The notes beneath the pieces were generated by a model, which was given only the letters and a program-made list of their open reading frames with translations, was not told where the DNA came from and made no database searches. Shown piece by piece: positions 51,397-64,000 of a DNA stretch of 64,000 bases; position 1 is the first letter of the stretch; every line of letters begins with the position of its first letter. The DNA is from Antedon bifida (lineage: Eukaryota; Echinodermata; Crinoidea; Comatulida; Antedonidae). The stretch lies in NCBI GenBank assembly GCA_963402885.1, contig OY727098.1, positions 21,128,717-21,192,716 of the forward strand, read 5' to 3'. A program made the translations under genes and the position numbers.

Positions 51397-54261
51397 TATC
51401 TCACATACGGTGAATTCACTTGTTGCAGACTCCATTCTTTGTTTATATTATAGTGGCTTTATTCGGAATTTAATACGATACTTGTAGCGCGGAATGAATT
51501 TTAAATTTTAATTCAAGTCCAAGCAGAAAAGCTTAGGCTGCGTTCCCTCATTGCCTTACTCCTGCGTTGATAAACAATATTTACCTTCTTCTGCCATAAA
51601 GAAACAAATATTGGCCTACTTGTAGCGAGTATAGTGACTACAGAACCTCATATATAAATTTACGTAAGGGCAAAATTCGGTATCTCGTGCGTTATTTCTA
51701 GAATGTTTACTCGATGGTATTATAAAGTTGGTTCGTACTTTCGGTACTGATTTTAACCACCTGATGTAACCCTGTTTACTTATTAAATTGAGTTCGATAT
51801 TTAGTTATTGGCAATTATAACGAATTTAGGTTCAACGATCCAAATAGGGGTGTTTTCCGATCGTGGTTCCATCTTGAAAAATACCCACACACAATAATAC
51901 GAGGATGCTTCGCATTTTCCTATCTCCTCCTACGATAATTATTTTTAATGGCTGAAAACCGGTTGAACAGCTCGAGTACAGCATCATAATGTTAAAGAAA
52001 GGCCGATTTTCTTTAAAAAATACTGTTTTGATAGATTTAATATACGTTTATACAAATGTATTGATTTGCGATGAATGGAACTTCATTATTTGGTATACCT
52101 CCGTGGTTTAACACAAGTAGGTAAATTTATGTGCCCTTAGAGAATAAACTTAAAACCGCAAGATGCAATACTATACAATACTGTAAATACCTATTAACCA
52201 CTGTTGGTCGCCATTTGAATCGCAAATTTCTTACTGTGAGTGTTGGTACGGTATAAACATCTATACAAATAAACTGTATTACTATGAGTGTGGAAGGCCC
52301 TCTGTTAGATTATAAACACATAATATACAAATAAACTATATTACTGACAGTTGTTTCTCAACGTTTGTATTAATTAATAATTACAACAAATATAAACGTC
52401 GTAGGTGTATCGTCACATGTACTTTACTATTTCAATCGACTATGACAGAAAAAGTTTTAACAAAGTATTAAATCGCAAATGTTTTACTGTATTTAGTGGT
52501 ATATTATTTATAAGCCTATAGAACATGAACAAAATATTTCGTTGCTGAGTAGATAAAGAATATATTTAAAAATTGTACCTCTTTGTACCTTCCCTCAACC
52601 TTAATGTTACATACAAAACACAAAATGGGACTCCTTTTATGACAACTTTATCTTTCGGTAAGTAATTCCCAGGGTGCTAATTTTAGTTGACTACTTAAAT
52701 CATCGTGTCTATTTATTCGTTTCTGTAAACGACAATGTATTATAGTCCTGCATTTGAAATCGCCAGTTCTTTTACGCTGAAATTACTATGTATTCGAGAA
52801 CGTCCATCTGTGGGCACGACCTAGATGGTACGCGAGCGAAGCGAGCGTATCATCTTGTTAGTAAAATTATGAGTACTGTTGGTTAGGAGTATGTTCTAAT
52901 GTTTTAAAAAAAATTGGTTCACATGGTCGTATCCGAGAAATCATCGATAAATAGCAGCTAAAATATTCCTATCTGATCTGAGTATGTTATTTGCGCATGT
53001 ATCGCAGACTTTACTAGACCTGAAAGGACTTTCAAACAAAAGCGAACAGAATCATCAACATCAGTTTTGATGAAAATAGGTTATCAAAAAAAATTTCTTT
53101 TCCGAGATGATCGATGGTTTGGTAATGTTTGGCAGCAGACTTCTTATCCCAGATCTCACAAGAGGTGACATCTGAAGGCGTGTATGCAAGACTTATGGGC
53201 CTCCTATCCTAGTAAAGCTTTAAAAGCATGCATGCATGAACGACAAAATGACTAACGGATTAAAAATAAATGGGTCTTACGCCTTCCTTAAAAATAGAAA
53301 TAGGTGAATGGATAAATAAAAGCAGTTCAGTAACTTGCAACGATCGCTCACCACACGAGTCAACCAACACTAGAGGGCGGTAGTATCAGGTTTTGATCTG
53401 AGCGTGCTTTGAGACGAGAAAATAATAAATATAGAAATGTTTGCTGAAGACCTCCATCATAATAATGTTCAAACATATAAAATTATTGGTCTGTTGCAAT
53501 TTGTTTTATCACTGATTAAATTACGGTGAAGGTGAATTAGGACTCACACAATATTAATACAATACCATGGTAATCTTACAGCATGACACTGAGGTCACCT
53601 TTCCAAGACTCGTACCAGTCCTTTGATCTTATGTCTAGCTGCGAAAAATACAAACAGTACTGTACTATGTACATACTATTCTCCGCGGCGCGTGGTGTCT
53701 GTTAAATGGCGTGGAACTTATCATTTCGCAGCCACAGATAAACCTTTCAATATCCGGAGCACAGAATCCTGTTGTTAGATTGCATGCCTTGACAATACTA
53801 AATATATGGTTCAGCGCCACCTATAACTTATTCAGCTTAAGTTCTAATAGACTTAATTTGACAGCCGTGCAGCAATGAGTATTTTAAAACAGACGAAATA
53901 GTTCGGTCTTTTAGGCGTTCCCATTAATTAAAGCCATCATACCTACGTTTTTATGACACACTACATGTTATGTAAAAACAAATACTGTATGGACCTATTA
54001 CGAAATGTTTTCGTCTTTAAACGGTTAATAAATGTGAAAAATAAGTCGATTCTAATCATTTAAGCGGCCCGCTATAAATACCAGAATGCATCGCGCGCGT
54101 ATTGATATTTTGAAGTGATAAACCACTTTCGATCGCGTCAAAGGGTAAACAAACAAAAGAACCGTAACTTTTCAGCGAAAATATCAAAATTTGTCTAAAT
54201 TAGTATGTATATCTTTCCAAAAATTCTGTCGCGATATGATGTGTGATGTTATTGATTTAAA

Positions 54262-54480
54262 AATAGGCGGCGCTGTTAGATTTCATGTTCAGAATCACAG
54301 TAACTGTCTTAAGAATTTTTTTTTTCCGTACGCGAAAATAATTTTTTTTCTTACATGAAAAATAGAGAAAAGAGTACTATTTAACAATTGTTAAATAGTG
54401 CGTACTACTGCACTCCATATGACCCACAATTGTCCAATTAAATTACAGGAAAGTATTTAGGTGTTATATAAAAAGTATAT
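54262..54480 (+). repeat. Dispersed repeat family (AGGCGGCGCTGTT), copy 2
   Basis: Same block order as 29146-29300. It contains a perfect inverted motif TACTATTTAACAATTGTTAAATAGT just before GCGTACTA. Confidence 0.65.
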
Positions 54481-57400
54481 AGCAGAGAGTGAGTCTGTTT
54501 TAAATATTCAACATTTTGACTAGTAAGTTACTAGAAGCTAATTCAAGCTTTATATTCATCAACTTAATGCACTATTTTCGATGAACCTACAGTAGATATT
54601 ACTTAAGCCTTAATATGTTCATTATACCGTAATATCATTAGATTGCTGGGGGCGATAATAGAGACTGTTTTAAAGATAATTTCTGAGATAACACAAGTCG
54701 TGTAATAGTGTGTATTTATTATTCTTTATTATTTTCAACTCTTAATTGGTCTTATAGTGAATAAACTTTCATATCATCATTATGTTTTCTTATCCTTCTA
54801 AACACAATCTGTATAAATTCATGCCAGCTAAATGATGTTTAGTTTGTAGAAATATAATAAATATTCAATATTAATATAACTATTATAATATATAATATAA
54901 CTACACAGAGTGGATGAATGAATATATATATTTCACAAAGTTTTGGTAAAACCTTCTGGAAGAAAATATCATCATCTTCATCCAATTCCATAACTCTCTG
55001 TTCTAGTCCAATTTTTCAATTTGCGTATTTCACTCTTGGCCTACATTCCACACCTCTGTCTCTGTATGCCGTGCTAAATAAATAATATAAACTGAAATAA
55101 CATAATAAAATATAGGCACCTACAAGGCATACCATGCGTACTATGTTATTAGTTTGCATTAATGTTTGTTGTTTTATTATTCAAAGACTGGCACTTGTCA
55201 ATTTGATGGTTTCTAGATCCAGACGGAGACCGACCGACATGGACCTATGGACTAAAGAATCTTTAGTCCATGATTGACCTGACCTAGGTTTATCATCGGG
55301 CACATATTGTCAAGAATTAACAATAGCAAATTAATGGTGGCACGCATGGGTTATTTTGTGAACCAGTTCACCGGGGTAATCCGCACTCTTCTCGAATGAT
55401 GAACTGAGTTCTTTAAAGTAGGCCCACTAGACCCATGGTTTATAGTCCTTATTCGAGAAGACCACCAGAAATAAAGTGTCTCCGGAAAGATTATACCATT
55501 CACATATCCTCTCCCCACCCCCACCACCCCAATTCACCAACATCAGAGATTGTCAATAAGAAAAAGCACTGTTACTTAAATACAATTTTTTGTAAATAAA
55601 TGGTCGGCTGAGGATTACCTTTCGGAGTTTCGGGTCGGTACCTTTAACATTGTGTCCCCAGTTCACTGGGTTTTGCTAAGAGTAATGTCGAAGGGAAATT
55701 ACAGTGACTATTGGAGCCCCCATTATAGCATGCTGGTTTAAAATTAGTTACGGAAGTTTGGAATCCTGTACACTATATTGTGTAAAGAAGAGAACGTGGG
55801 GAAAAGAGACAATGCAGGCCAATACATGACTGCAGTTAATGTCTGTTATTAATGGGTAAGATTGATAAATATACTGTTGTTACGTGTTTTAATTATGTCA
55901 TCGTACTGTTTATAATATTTGTTTCTGATCATTTCTTTAAACACGACTTGGTTTTAGCATGTAAAATACAATTTTGCTAATTCAACTTGATCGAAATGGT
56001 TTACAACATTCGAATGTACGTTTCAGTAATTTTACTTTTAAATATCATCCAACAGTTGGTCACCGTGTTCTGTATAGTGCGAATTACGAATTATAGAGGT
56101 CATGCGATTTTATAAATGAATAGATATTGAAGCAGACAATAGCTTGAAGCTGTGTATTAAGGCAGGCAACTACATCTTAAATTGGTTGGCTAAATACAAA
56201 CAGTTTTACGATTTTTTATTGTGAATAATTGAGATAGGGTGTCTGCTCTATTTAATTAATTGATTGATATCAACATAGACTCAAATTAAACACATACAGC
56301 TTTATAACACAACAATAAATAGTAGTTGGAAAAAGTTTGTTATATGGATTCAGATCTGATTCAAAGTTTAAAAGTTCGCATTAAAACGAATTTATTATAT
56401 GAAATATGTTCTATGATATAGAAAATTAATAACTTATATAAAAAATAAATGAAATATATGTGTATGATTAAGATAAATCATTGAAAGAATACCGTACTTC
56501 AATGGTTAACCGACATTAGTGATAGCCATCAAATATTTTCTTCATAATGTTCTTTGATAGTGCGATCTCTATTTTATTATAAACTGCTAATAAAAAAGCA
56601 CGTAATCCATTCATTACATTAAAAGTCATACAAATTAATACAGTAATGTAGAAATTCTGTATATTTAGATATTTTATAGGAAAGCAAACTATATTATTTC
56701 AACTTTACTTTTACAAACTACATTACAGCTCTACGAGAAAGTAATAAAGGAATGGCGTATATACAATACTCTACAATTTTACTTAAATTATTAAGCCTAC
56801 TAAGATACCCGTCCCAGAGTTGGTAATTAGTAGGATTAGTGAGTAGACAAAAGAGGACAGTGAATTAACAGAGCGAGACGGTTGTATAAAGTGTTCCGTT
56901 CAGCTATTAAATTCGTTTCGCACAAGCGATGACGGTAAGCGTCATCCTAGGCTGAGGCCGCAGACCCTATACCATGCTTGGCAGTTGAGTTCTTCGAGAG
57001 CCAGGCCAGGTCTTTTTATAGCAAAGTTCAAAAGGATGAATTGAAAACACCTAATCAAAGTTTTAAAGAGGGCTTACGAGGATGCTTCCCTTTTCAAGCT
57101 AGAAGAATTAAAATGAATTTACTGTTTATGCATACAATATACATCAAATAGCGTTTTAGTTACATATACAGTACGTCCCGATGCGAAAGCTCATCATTAA
57201 CAATCTCCCAACGCCTTCCGACTTCAAATTAATTATCAATTTTCTTAAAATACGAAATAAGAGACAATACATATATTTTTTAAGATTGCGGGAAAATCTG
57301 CACATGATTGGAGTGGAGTGATTTGACATTATTATCAACAGGTGGGTATTATAAGCTTATTATTTTAGGCCTATTATTATATTAATTAACGACCAGTTAA

Positions 57401-58464
57401 CAAATTCAATTCCTAAAACTAATTGTAGTATTTATAATAAACTTATTAATGATATTTCCATTTATATTGATTATCATTTAAATTTTGTTTGTATTATTTT
57501 AAAATATGCCTTCAGTGTTTATTTAAAACTGTAGTACCGTCTTATCAAACTTGTCATCAATGGTTAAAACAGTCACCTATGTAAATTAGGCCTATATTTG
57601 ATTTGACAGTTTGAATACACATTTAATATTTTCTTTTGATTGTCTATGTTATATATAAAAGAGAATACTCAATTCTATCGTATCCGAGTATAATTGCTAC
57701 TTAAATTATTTAACGAGAGAATATGACGTCAATATGGCTATAAAGCACCTATCAAACATTTAACCATTAACCTTAGTAATCAACGATATAATTTTTTAGA
57801 CATAGGAAAGTGTAAATTGAACAAGCAAGATGTGCTGATCTACAATAGCATAATTCTATGTGGAATGATGACAGTCTTCTTGTTGCTTCAAGTTATGGTA
57901 CGCTTATATGGTAATACATGTTAATTTTAATTTACTATTAATTTGCCTAGATGCTATATTTTCCGAAATGTGTACTATGTATTAATTTATAGAAGATAGA
58001 AATATGTCTACAGAGAAACTGGCCTAAATTGTTATCAATTATTGCTAGAGTAAATAGTAATGATCGTTGTAACTCTAAATATGGCGACGACTCAAGGAGG
58101 TTGAAAGACACGAGAGGATGTCAGATTTAGAGATCAGAGCCTAAAACAATATAGATGGTTTTTTATGTTAAGATTCCATAATAGCCCATGTGCAAATTAA
58201 TCTGCTTGCAAAAGAGATCCACATAACTTCATAGTGTGTCCCATAAATATGCTGTTATTACAATACTTTGACCATAATTGAAATAAGAAAATTCAGCTAA
58301 CGGCAGTAATTATTTTAATGAAGCACACGATATCGATATATTTTAATGTTGGCCTTATAGTACAGACACATTTTAGGGTATAGTGTTTTAATGGATATGG
58401 CTGTTTATTGTTTCTAATTTCCTTCCTTCCCTTTCTTCGTCTTAAATAATAACAAGGCCACCAG

Positions 58465-58590
58465 CCATTAAGTCGCGTGCTACAATGCATAGTGATACCG
58501 GACCGACAGACAGACAGACAGACAGACAGACCGACATAGTGACCAACCGACCGACATAGTGAACTATAGAGTCGCGTCCACGCGACTAAA
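58465..58590 (-). repeat. Dispersed repeat with (GTCT/GTCG)n core, copy 2
   Basis: Minus strand: CGCGACTCTATAGTTCACTA, TGTCGGTCGGTTGGTC, then a (GTCT)n run, ending near CACGCGACTTA. The layout matches 12387-12480. The terminus AGTCGCGT-CC-ACGCGACT is a perfect palindrome (58569-58586). Confidence 0.6.
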
Positions 58591-61560
58591 AACACGATAT
58601 GCAGGTAGCTGCCCTAAAAAAAATTGTTGGAAGACCTTTTTGATAGATCTGAAGAAAAAAAAAACCTTCTTTGGGAAGATGACAAAAGACAGAAATGGGT
58701 GGGGTGGGAGGACTTGTTTGGAGACTGTGGGATACCTCTTCAGTCAAGGACTGTTCTCCCAGACGGCCCAGTATACAGCAGACAAACAAGCACAATACCA
58801 AGTTAAAATACAAAGCCAAAACAACCACACCTAACTGTTAGCAGCATTCCATGACTTAATTATAAACAAACAATTTTCGTTTCAGTTTTAGCTGAAGCAA
58901 TGTTTTGGTGATGTTTTCTCTAGCAAGAAAAAAACATCTAAAAGGCATTTAAAGCATACGACGCTGTTATTCTGATTGGCTGTTGCTCTTAAATGTCGCC
59001 CGTCGCACGGTAACTGACAACATGGTTACAAAAAGAAATTTCATAAAACAAATAAAGATACAAGGTTTTGATAGCAAAGTGACGTCATGTTATGTGAAAC
59101 AAAGTTGAGTTTCTGTTCCGGAATGTTCGGTTAAGGACTTTTTTTGAATTTATACTCTATGCAATAATGTGTCTATTATATTAGTCTATGGCAAAATGCA
59201 TAAGCTATATTTATGGTGTACTAGTCAAACCTGTGCATCTGTGTATCCACGTATGTTTATTTTTTTTATATTATACGTTTATGTATAATGGCCACTTTTC
59301 ACAAACGATAGTAAATATCTCTTAAAAATCTAATGGATATAAAAAGATTGTAACGACGCAATAAAGCCCGCGGGAAATATCAAACAATTCATAAATGATT
59401 GATATTGACAGTTATATTTCAACATGACTTGTCCAGAATTATCTAAATTGTAAAACAAAGATAACTGAGTGAATTTAAAGTTTACCTGTATGAAAAGTTA
59501 GCTGTGTTAATGATAGACGACGGCCATGCTCAAGGATATACCACTGTGCGTTAATAGAGGCAGATGACCAAATCCATCCATACAACGTTCGATTTGGCCA
59601 ACAGGTGACCACTATCAGGCAAATGCTTTCATGCATTTTCACGCTTGTGGTATGCCATCATGCATTCTATTAAAACAATGGTTGTGTTCATCTGTATGCA
59701 CCCACATTGTGATCTGCGGGCAAACGATAACATCCAAGTTGCGTTTACACTTTCACCATTATCATGCCATCATGTTTTCTACATTACGTGTTTCAGTCAA
59801 AAACACGTAAAAGTTTTAACACTATATCTATATTAGTAATCCGTTACAACTCAAAGTCAAATTACTGAAAGAAACTGCCAAGCTTTCGGAAACAAACTAT
59901 TCAGCAGGGTTGACTTCATAATCTATTACAACGTTTACACGTTCAATAATTGAATTGTAGCAATTATCTTTTAACTCAGATTCCTTAATTGATATTTTGT
60001 ATATGTATTTTTTATTGTCCTTTTTATTTTTATATTATCCCAACAATTTGTTAATTGGCTATAAGTCCATGCATGCATCGAAGTATACTGTCTTGTATTG
60101 GCCTAACGCATGCAGACTATTTCTTTTACTGCCCTACATAACTGACTAACGGGAAGATTTTGCAGCACTTGCGTATTGCATGTGATAGATAACAGGAAGA
60201 CCACATTGCCTCGTAAACATATCCCCTGGCTACATTAACAAACACTCAGAAGCATGCAACAGCACTTTAATCTCTGCTCAGACTATGCCATTAATTTATT
60301 TTATGCTTTGATTCAATTTGTATTTGAAACGAAATTTCTAGGACACACTGCAACTTACACCACGATGATCGCTTAGCGTAATTACCAACCAACCTAATTC
60401 TATGGAGAAAAATCACCAAGAAAAACATTCTTTCATATAATGATTAACTGTGTAATGTAGATACACAAAAGTACTGCGTTTTATTTTAAATATATTCAAC
60501 CAAAAATATAAATACCTGTGTATTAATTATTAAAGATGCAATCACTGTCTATAACTTAAAAGCATGTGAATTGAGTTATTAACATGAACAATATAACATG
60601 GTATGTATGTTTTATGGTCATGTAAATAATGATTATGGAAATCAATAGAAAACAGTTTGATAATCAATCATGCAAAGATCGATAATTGGAAATTAACGAA
60701 CAAGTTAGTTTCCAAGCGAAAGTTTAAATCTCACGCATGCGCCTATTCAATAACAATAGGTATACTCCGCATTTAGAACCTGTGCTTATACACTTTGATT
60801 TTATATTTAAACGTATAACAACAAATACTGTCAACATGCATGTTTCATGTGTTTTTAGACACGTGTGTAGCAATATACTCAGTGGATGTACAGTAGCTTG
60901 TGTCCGATCAGCTGCTACATATTTTGATGATAAAGTTCAACTTATCGACAATTTCTTTCCCTTGATGCTGCAGTCCATTGCAAAATATGTTGTATTGGCA
61001 AGCCGTAGAGCATTACTACTAACCATAAAAGGTCTATCCCTACGCCCATGAGATAATACATTAATAATTTTTTATTATAATTATGAATATAGACCTACAA
61101 TTCCATTTTTTTGTGTATGTATCCCATTCGCAATTTTTCCCTGCACATTTGAATCCGTCTAAACCAATCGTCGTGGATTAATTAATTAAACGCTGTGTTT
61201 CAATCTAAAATTTGTAAAACTGCAGAGAAAAGCTTTGAAAGAAATTCATTATTCAACTAATAGTTATGAAAATATGGTATCAATATAATACCGTAGAACA
61301 ATATAACTTACATCGAAGATTTGAGACGACGAACAAGTTGATGAGGTAATTCAAACAGGAGAGGGAAGTTGTAGACGTTAAACATCATCAGAGTGGAGTA
61401 AAAGAAGGATGAACAAGCACTTCCCAAGATTGGCAGAATTACTAATTATCATTAGACACATCAACATGCACAAAAGGAATGCAGAGGACAAAAGGGGTTG
61501 TCGGTTTGTTTACAATAAATTTAAAAAATCACATCAGAATAAGAATATTACGAGCATGTA

Positions 61561-63241
61561 CAGGGCCGTAGCCAGGATCTGTCAAGGGGGGGTTCAGACA
61601 CTAAGTATTTGGGTCACTGCCCCGCACCAACCCCCAAACCCCCCACTCTCGCACATAACATTCATGATAAATGGCACCTCTAATTGGCCGGAAAAAACAC
61701 TCTCATGCAGCATGCTACCATTAAACAAAACGATCGTACTTTTTTCCTCCTCCTCACACACGTGGACTATTTAAAGGACGATAATATTTGTTGCCGTATG
61801 TTAGATGCGCGTGCTCTGTGTGCTGAACCACCGCCGATTGTTTGATCATTCACTCGGTATTTTGTTTTGCGTTCAAGTTACAAGCCCCCCAAAAAAAGCA
61901 CAATTTGGGTGAGAAGGCAAATTCAATGCTTATTATAGCCAGGGGCGGACCCAGGGGTGTTTCCCTTGTGGCCCGGGCAACACCCTTAATTTCATACTAA
62001 ATGTTGTTTCTGCCACTAAATTAAAATTGAGTTCCATTTCATCGTATACAATATCCATCCGGACCCGGAACTTGATAGGCTTAGTCATAAAGTAGTTACA
62101 GAGTTGCAGGGCATTTTATCATTGTTGAATGTTTTGATATTAGCTTAATTGTTAAAACGACCTTCACAACCACAATATTTCTTTGTAATAAAATTTATTT
62201 TAAATGGAACGCTACAAAAATAATCCTCTGCTTCATCAGAGCATGAATACTCAATAACCAGACAAGAACGTATCTTTATTACGTTTTACTATCAATCCAT
62301 TTTCATATCACGCAATCCATTTTTCAACAATATAGTGGTATAATAATACCATTTTGAGGGATTAGTTACAGTTTGACTTTGAATAAACCATTGGTAATTT
62401 ACTAAAAATCCAAAATGAACTTGTGTTATAATACAAACAACATTATTCAATCAAAGAAACGCTCTACTACACATGAGAAATAGCCTACCCACGCATAGCA
62501 GTGTTACTAGAGCCATAACAGATTACCTCTAATGGATCAATCATTCACACATGAATTCAAAAATTCATCGACAAACGAAATAGGCCTATAGCCTATATTC
62601 ATTCCTTTTAAATATTAGGCATATTGCCAAGGCTAATAATCGATTTGTCCATAATTATTGCGTTTTGCCGGGGGTTTTCCATAATCTGAGGCCAATTTTT
62701 AGGCCAAATCCTAATTGTGCGTATAGTTTTGTATTTCCGATGCGTGTAGTACCCTATTTATCTTCATTTCCGTACGTTTGTAAATATTAGTCCGAATTTC
62801 CGTAGTAATTTATAGACGTTCCGAAATTTGAACCGTGTTATACCGGTAGCAGAGCAAAGTTTGCTTCTTTCTGCAAATGTCCTATCATTATTTTCTTTGT
62901 TTTATTTGGAGTGTGGTTTAAAACAACACTTTTGTAAAGTTTATAGTGGATAAATAAAAATGAATTTTTGGAAATTGTGGTTTTAACATCTGACTTTATT
63001 TAGCATTTTTAAATGAATTAAAATTCCGAATTATACAATTTAACCTTTCGCTCAATATATTTATAGCAACAGCTTCATATTTTTTGTATAACTTTTTAAA
63101 ATTATTAATTGATAATTAATTTACATTAATTGAGTACAGTTATTAGAATGTATTACCGTACCAAAAGGTGGGGTTCGCTGTAAAGGGGGGGGGGGGGGTT
63201 GTTCGCCCGAACCATAAAAACCCCCCCTGGCTACGGGCCTG
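61561..63241. mobile_element. Non-autonomous DNA element with inverted ends and 5-bp target duplication
   Basis: The left end CAGGGCCGTAGCCAGG (61561-61576) and the inverted right end CAGGCCCGTAGCCAGG (63226-63241) differ by one base. Both are followed inward by G-rich runs (GGGGGG). ATGTA flanks both sides (61556-61560 and 63242-63246). 1.68 kb with no transposase frame. A second, similar G-rich motif (AGGGGCGGACCCAGGGG) lies at about 61939, suggesting a nested insertion. Confidence 0.7.
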
Positions 63242-63873
63242 ATGTATGGTAAAAGTAACATACTACAGTATATCATGCGAGATTAAGTGAAGACAACAAT
63301 TTCAAGACGTTCCGGCCTGCATCTTTATTAGATATGCATTCATTACAATATTGTTCGTATTTCTATCTTTGATATTATTGAACTGATTTGTTTTTATGAT
63401 ACGATCTACCCTTTATGAATTTTCTAGAGTAATTGTGTCATAATTAAGTAAAATGATTATGCCTGTTTTCCGATTGCATAGCAACCATTAGTCCATTTTC
63501 ATGTGTCTATTTGTTACCTATAGTCTTATTGTTTATTGTTTTCTATTTATTGTCTTATTCTATAACATTAAACATAGAACTATTGCTTATCGATAGGATA
63601 AAAATAATTATCTATTTATTCTACATTATTCTACAATTATATTTAAAAATGGTCTATGATGTGGACAGATATTACTAAACATATCCAAGAAAAACCATAA
63701 ACCTAATTAACATAAATGTAAATATTTAACACGTCACTGTTAACAAAAAAGGATTAAAACTAAACACTTATAAAACAAGATAATAAGTAAAACATTATTT
63801 AAGATAATACAAACCATATCAATCTAAAAGATACTAAATTTATTATTTTTTTACATCTAATTATGTGCTGATG

Positions 63874-64000
63874 TCATTCAAATGAACTATAACCTTTTTG
63901 TTGCTGTTTACGTTTACCATGATATTCAACAAACAAACGAGTCATTTCTATGACTGTCGGCCGTCTTTTTGTTTCCTCTGGCTGATTTTTATTTTCCCAC
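63874..64000 (-). CDS. 3' end of a gene entering from the right edge; possibly protein kinase C-terminal lobe
   Basis: The minus strand is open from the window edge to TGA at 63874-63876 and reads about 41 residues: WENKNQPEETKRRPTV, then IEMTRLFVEYHGKRKQQQ and KGYSSFE. W-x(n)-RPT followed by an amphipathic helix resembles subdomain XI of protein kinases (tyrosine-kinase-like or TAK1-like families, where an invariant Arg-Pro is followed by a terminal helix). Composition and codon use look coding, unlike the flanking DNA. The rest of the gene lies beyond 64000, so identity is uncertain; a short unrelated exon is possible. If a kinase, it would be a suggestive neighbour of the ITAM-bearing genes, but this is speculation. 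Confidence 0.5.
   Translation of the reverse strand, partial: WENKNQPEETKRRPTVIEMTRLFVEYHGKRKQQQKGYSSFE

Larger units (their letters stand above)
44338..63873. other. Large intergenic region upstream of MAM-B
   Basis: No gene recognised in 19.5 kb. It should include the MAM-B promoter (left end). Contents seen: dispersed repeats (46700-47251, 54262-54480, 58465-58590), a tandem duplication (47263-47732), two inverted-end elements (48457-49782 and 61561-63241), a SINE-like piece (45953-46020) and a reverse-transcriptase relic (51262-51396). All ORFs here are under about 120 codons and unrecognised. Confidence 0.6.

Noticed and set aside
58293..58834. Several overlapping ORFs on both strands
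   Set aside because: They run through the (GTCT/GTCG)n repeat and purine-rich DNA; simple-sequence translation.
60737..61051. Plus-strand 104-aa ORF
   Set aside because: Longest ORF in the right half, but no motif, no splice or promoter context and no recognisable family; kept out for lack of support.
62195..62235. CTGATGAAGCAGAGG motif on the minus strand as a third hammerhead
   Set aside because: Has CUGAUGA but no GAAA core after a helix.

Overview
The window is AT-rich animal genomic DNA. Genes are split by canonical GT-AG introns, the intergenic spaces are large, and repeats are abundant. The recurrent palindrome TAGGCCTA, the lineage-style MAM receptors and the repeat content suggest an invertebrate deuterostome, most likely an echinoderm. 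This is inference; no marker gene fixes the species.

All confident genes are on the minus strand. From right to left they are: (1) at the extreme right edge (63874-64000), the last coding residues of a gene whose body lies outside the window, possibly a protein kinase; (2) gene MAM-B (44337 down to 16736), 8 coding exons and 571 aa; (3) gene MAM-A (11774 down to 4689), 7 coding exons and 494 aa; (4) an alpha-arrestin (ARRDC-like) gene that starts at 2942 and runs off the left edge. I built the exon chains by hand from splice sites and reading phase, and every junction keeps frame.

The most interesting content is the tandem pair MAM-A and MAM-B. Both encode a signal peptide, one MAM ectodomain, a Ser/Thr-rich stalk, one transmembrane helix (a 97-nt exon in both, same phases) and a long cytoplasmic tail rich in tyrosines. 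The tails contain consensus ITAM patterns (YxxL-x6/7-YxxL): two in MAM-A and one in MAM-B, together with ITIM-like, YxxP and SH3-type motifs. They look like a small family of adhesion or recognition receptors that signal through tyrosine phosphorylation. I know of no named family with this architecture.

The remaining DNA (introns of MAM-B, 11.8-16.7 kb, and 44.3-63.9 kb) holds mobile-element debris: a pair of inverted hammerhead-ribozyme-like motifs (43.3-43.5 kb); three non-autonomous elements with inverted ends, two of them with target-site duplications; tRNA-derived SINE-like pieces; a decayed reverse-transcriptase fragment; several dispersed repeat families present in two or three copies; tandem repeats and perfect hairpins. 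Two short plus-strand ORFs (3.5 kb and 31.1 kb) are cysteine-containing and unassigned.
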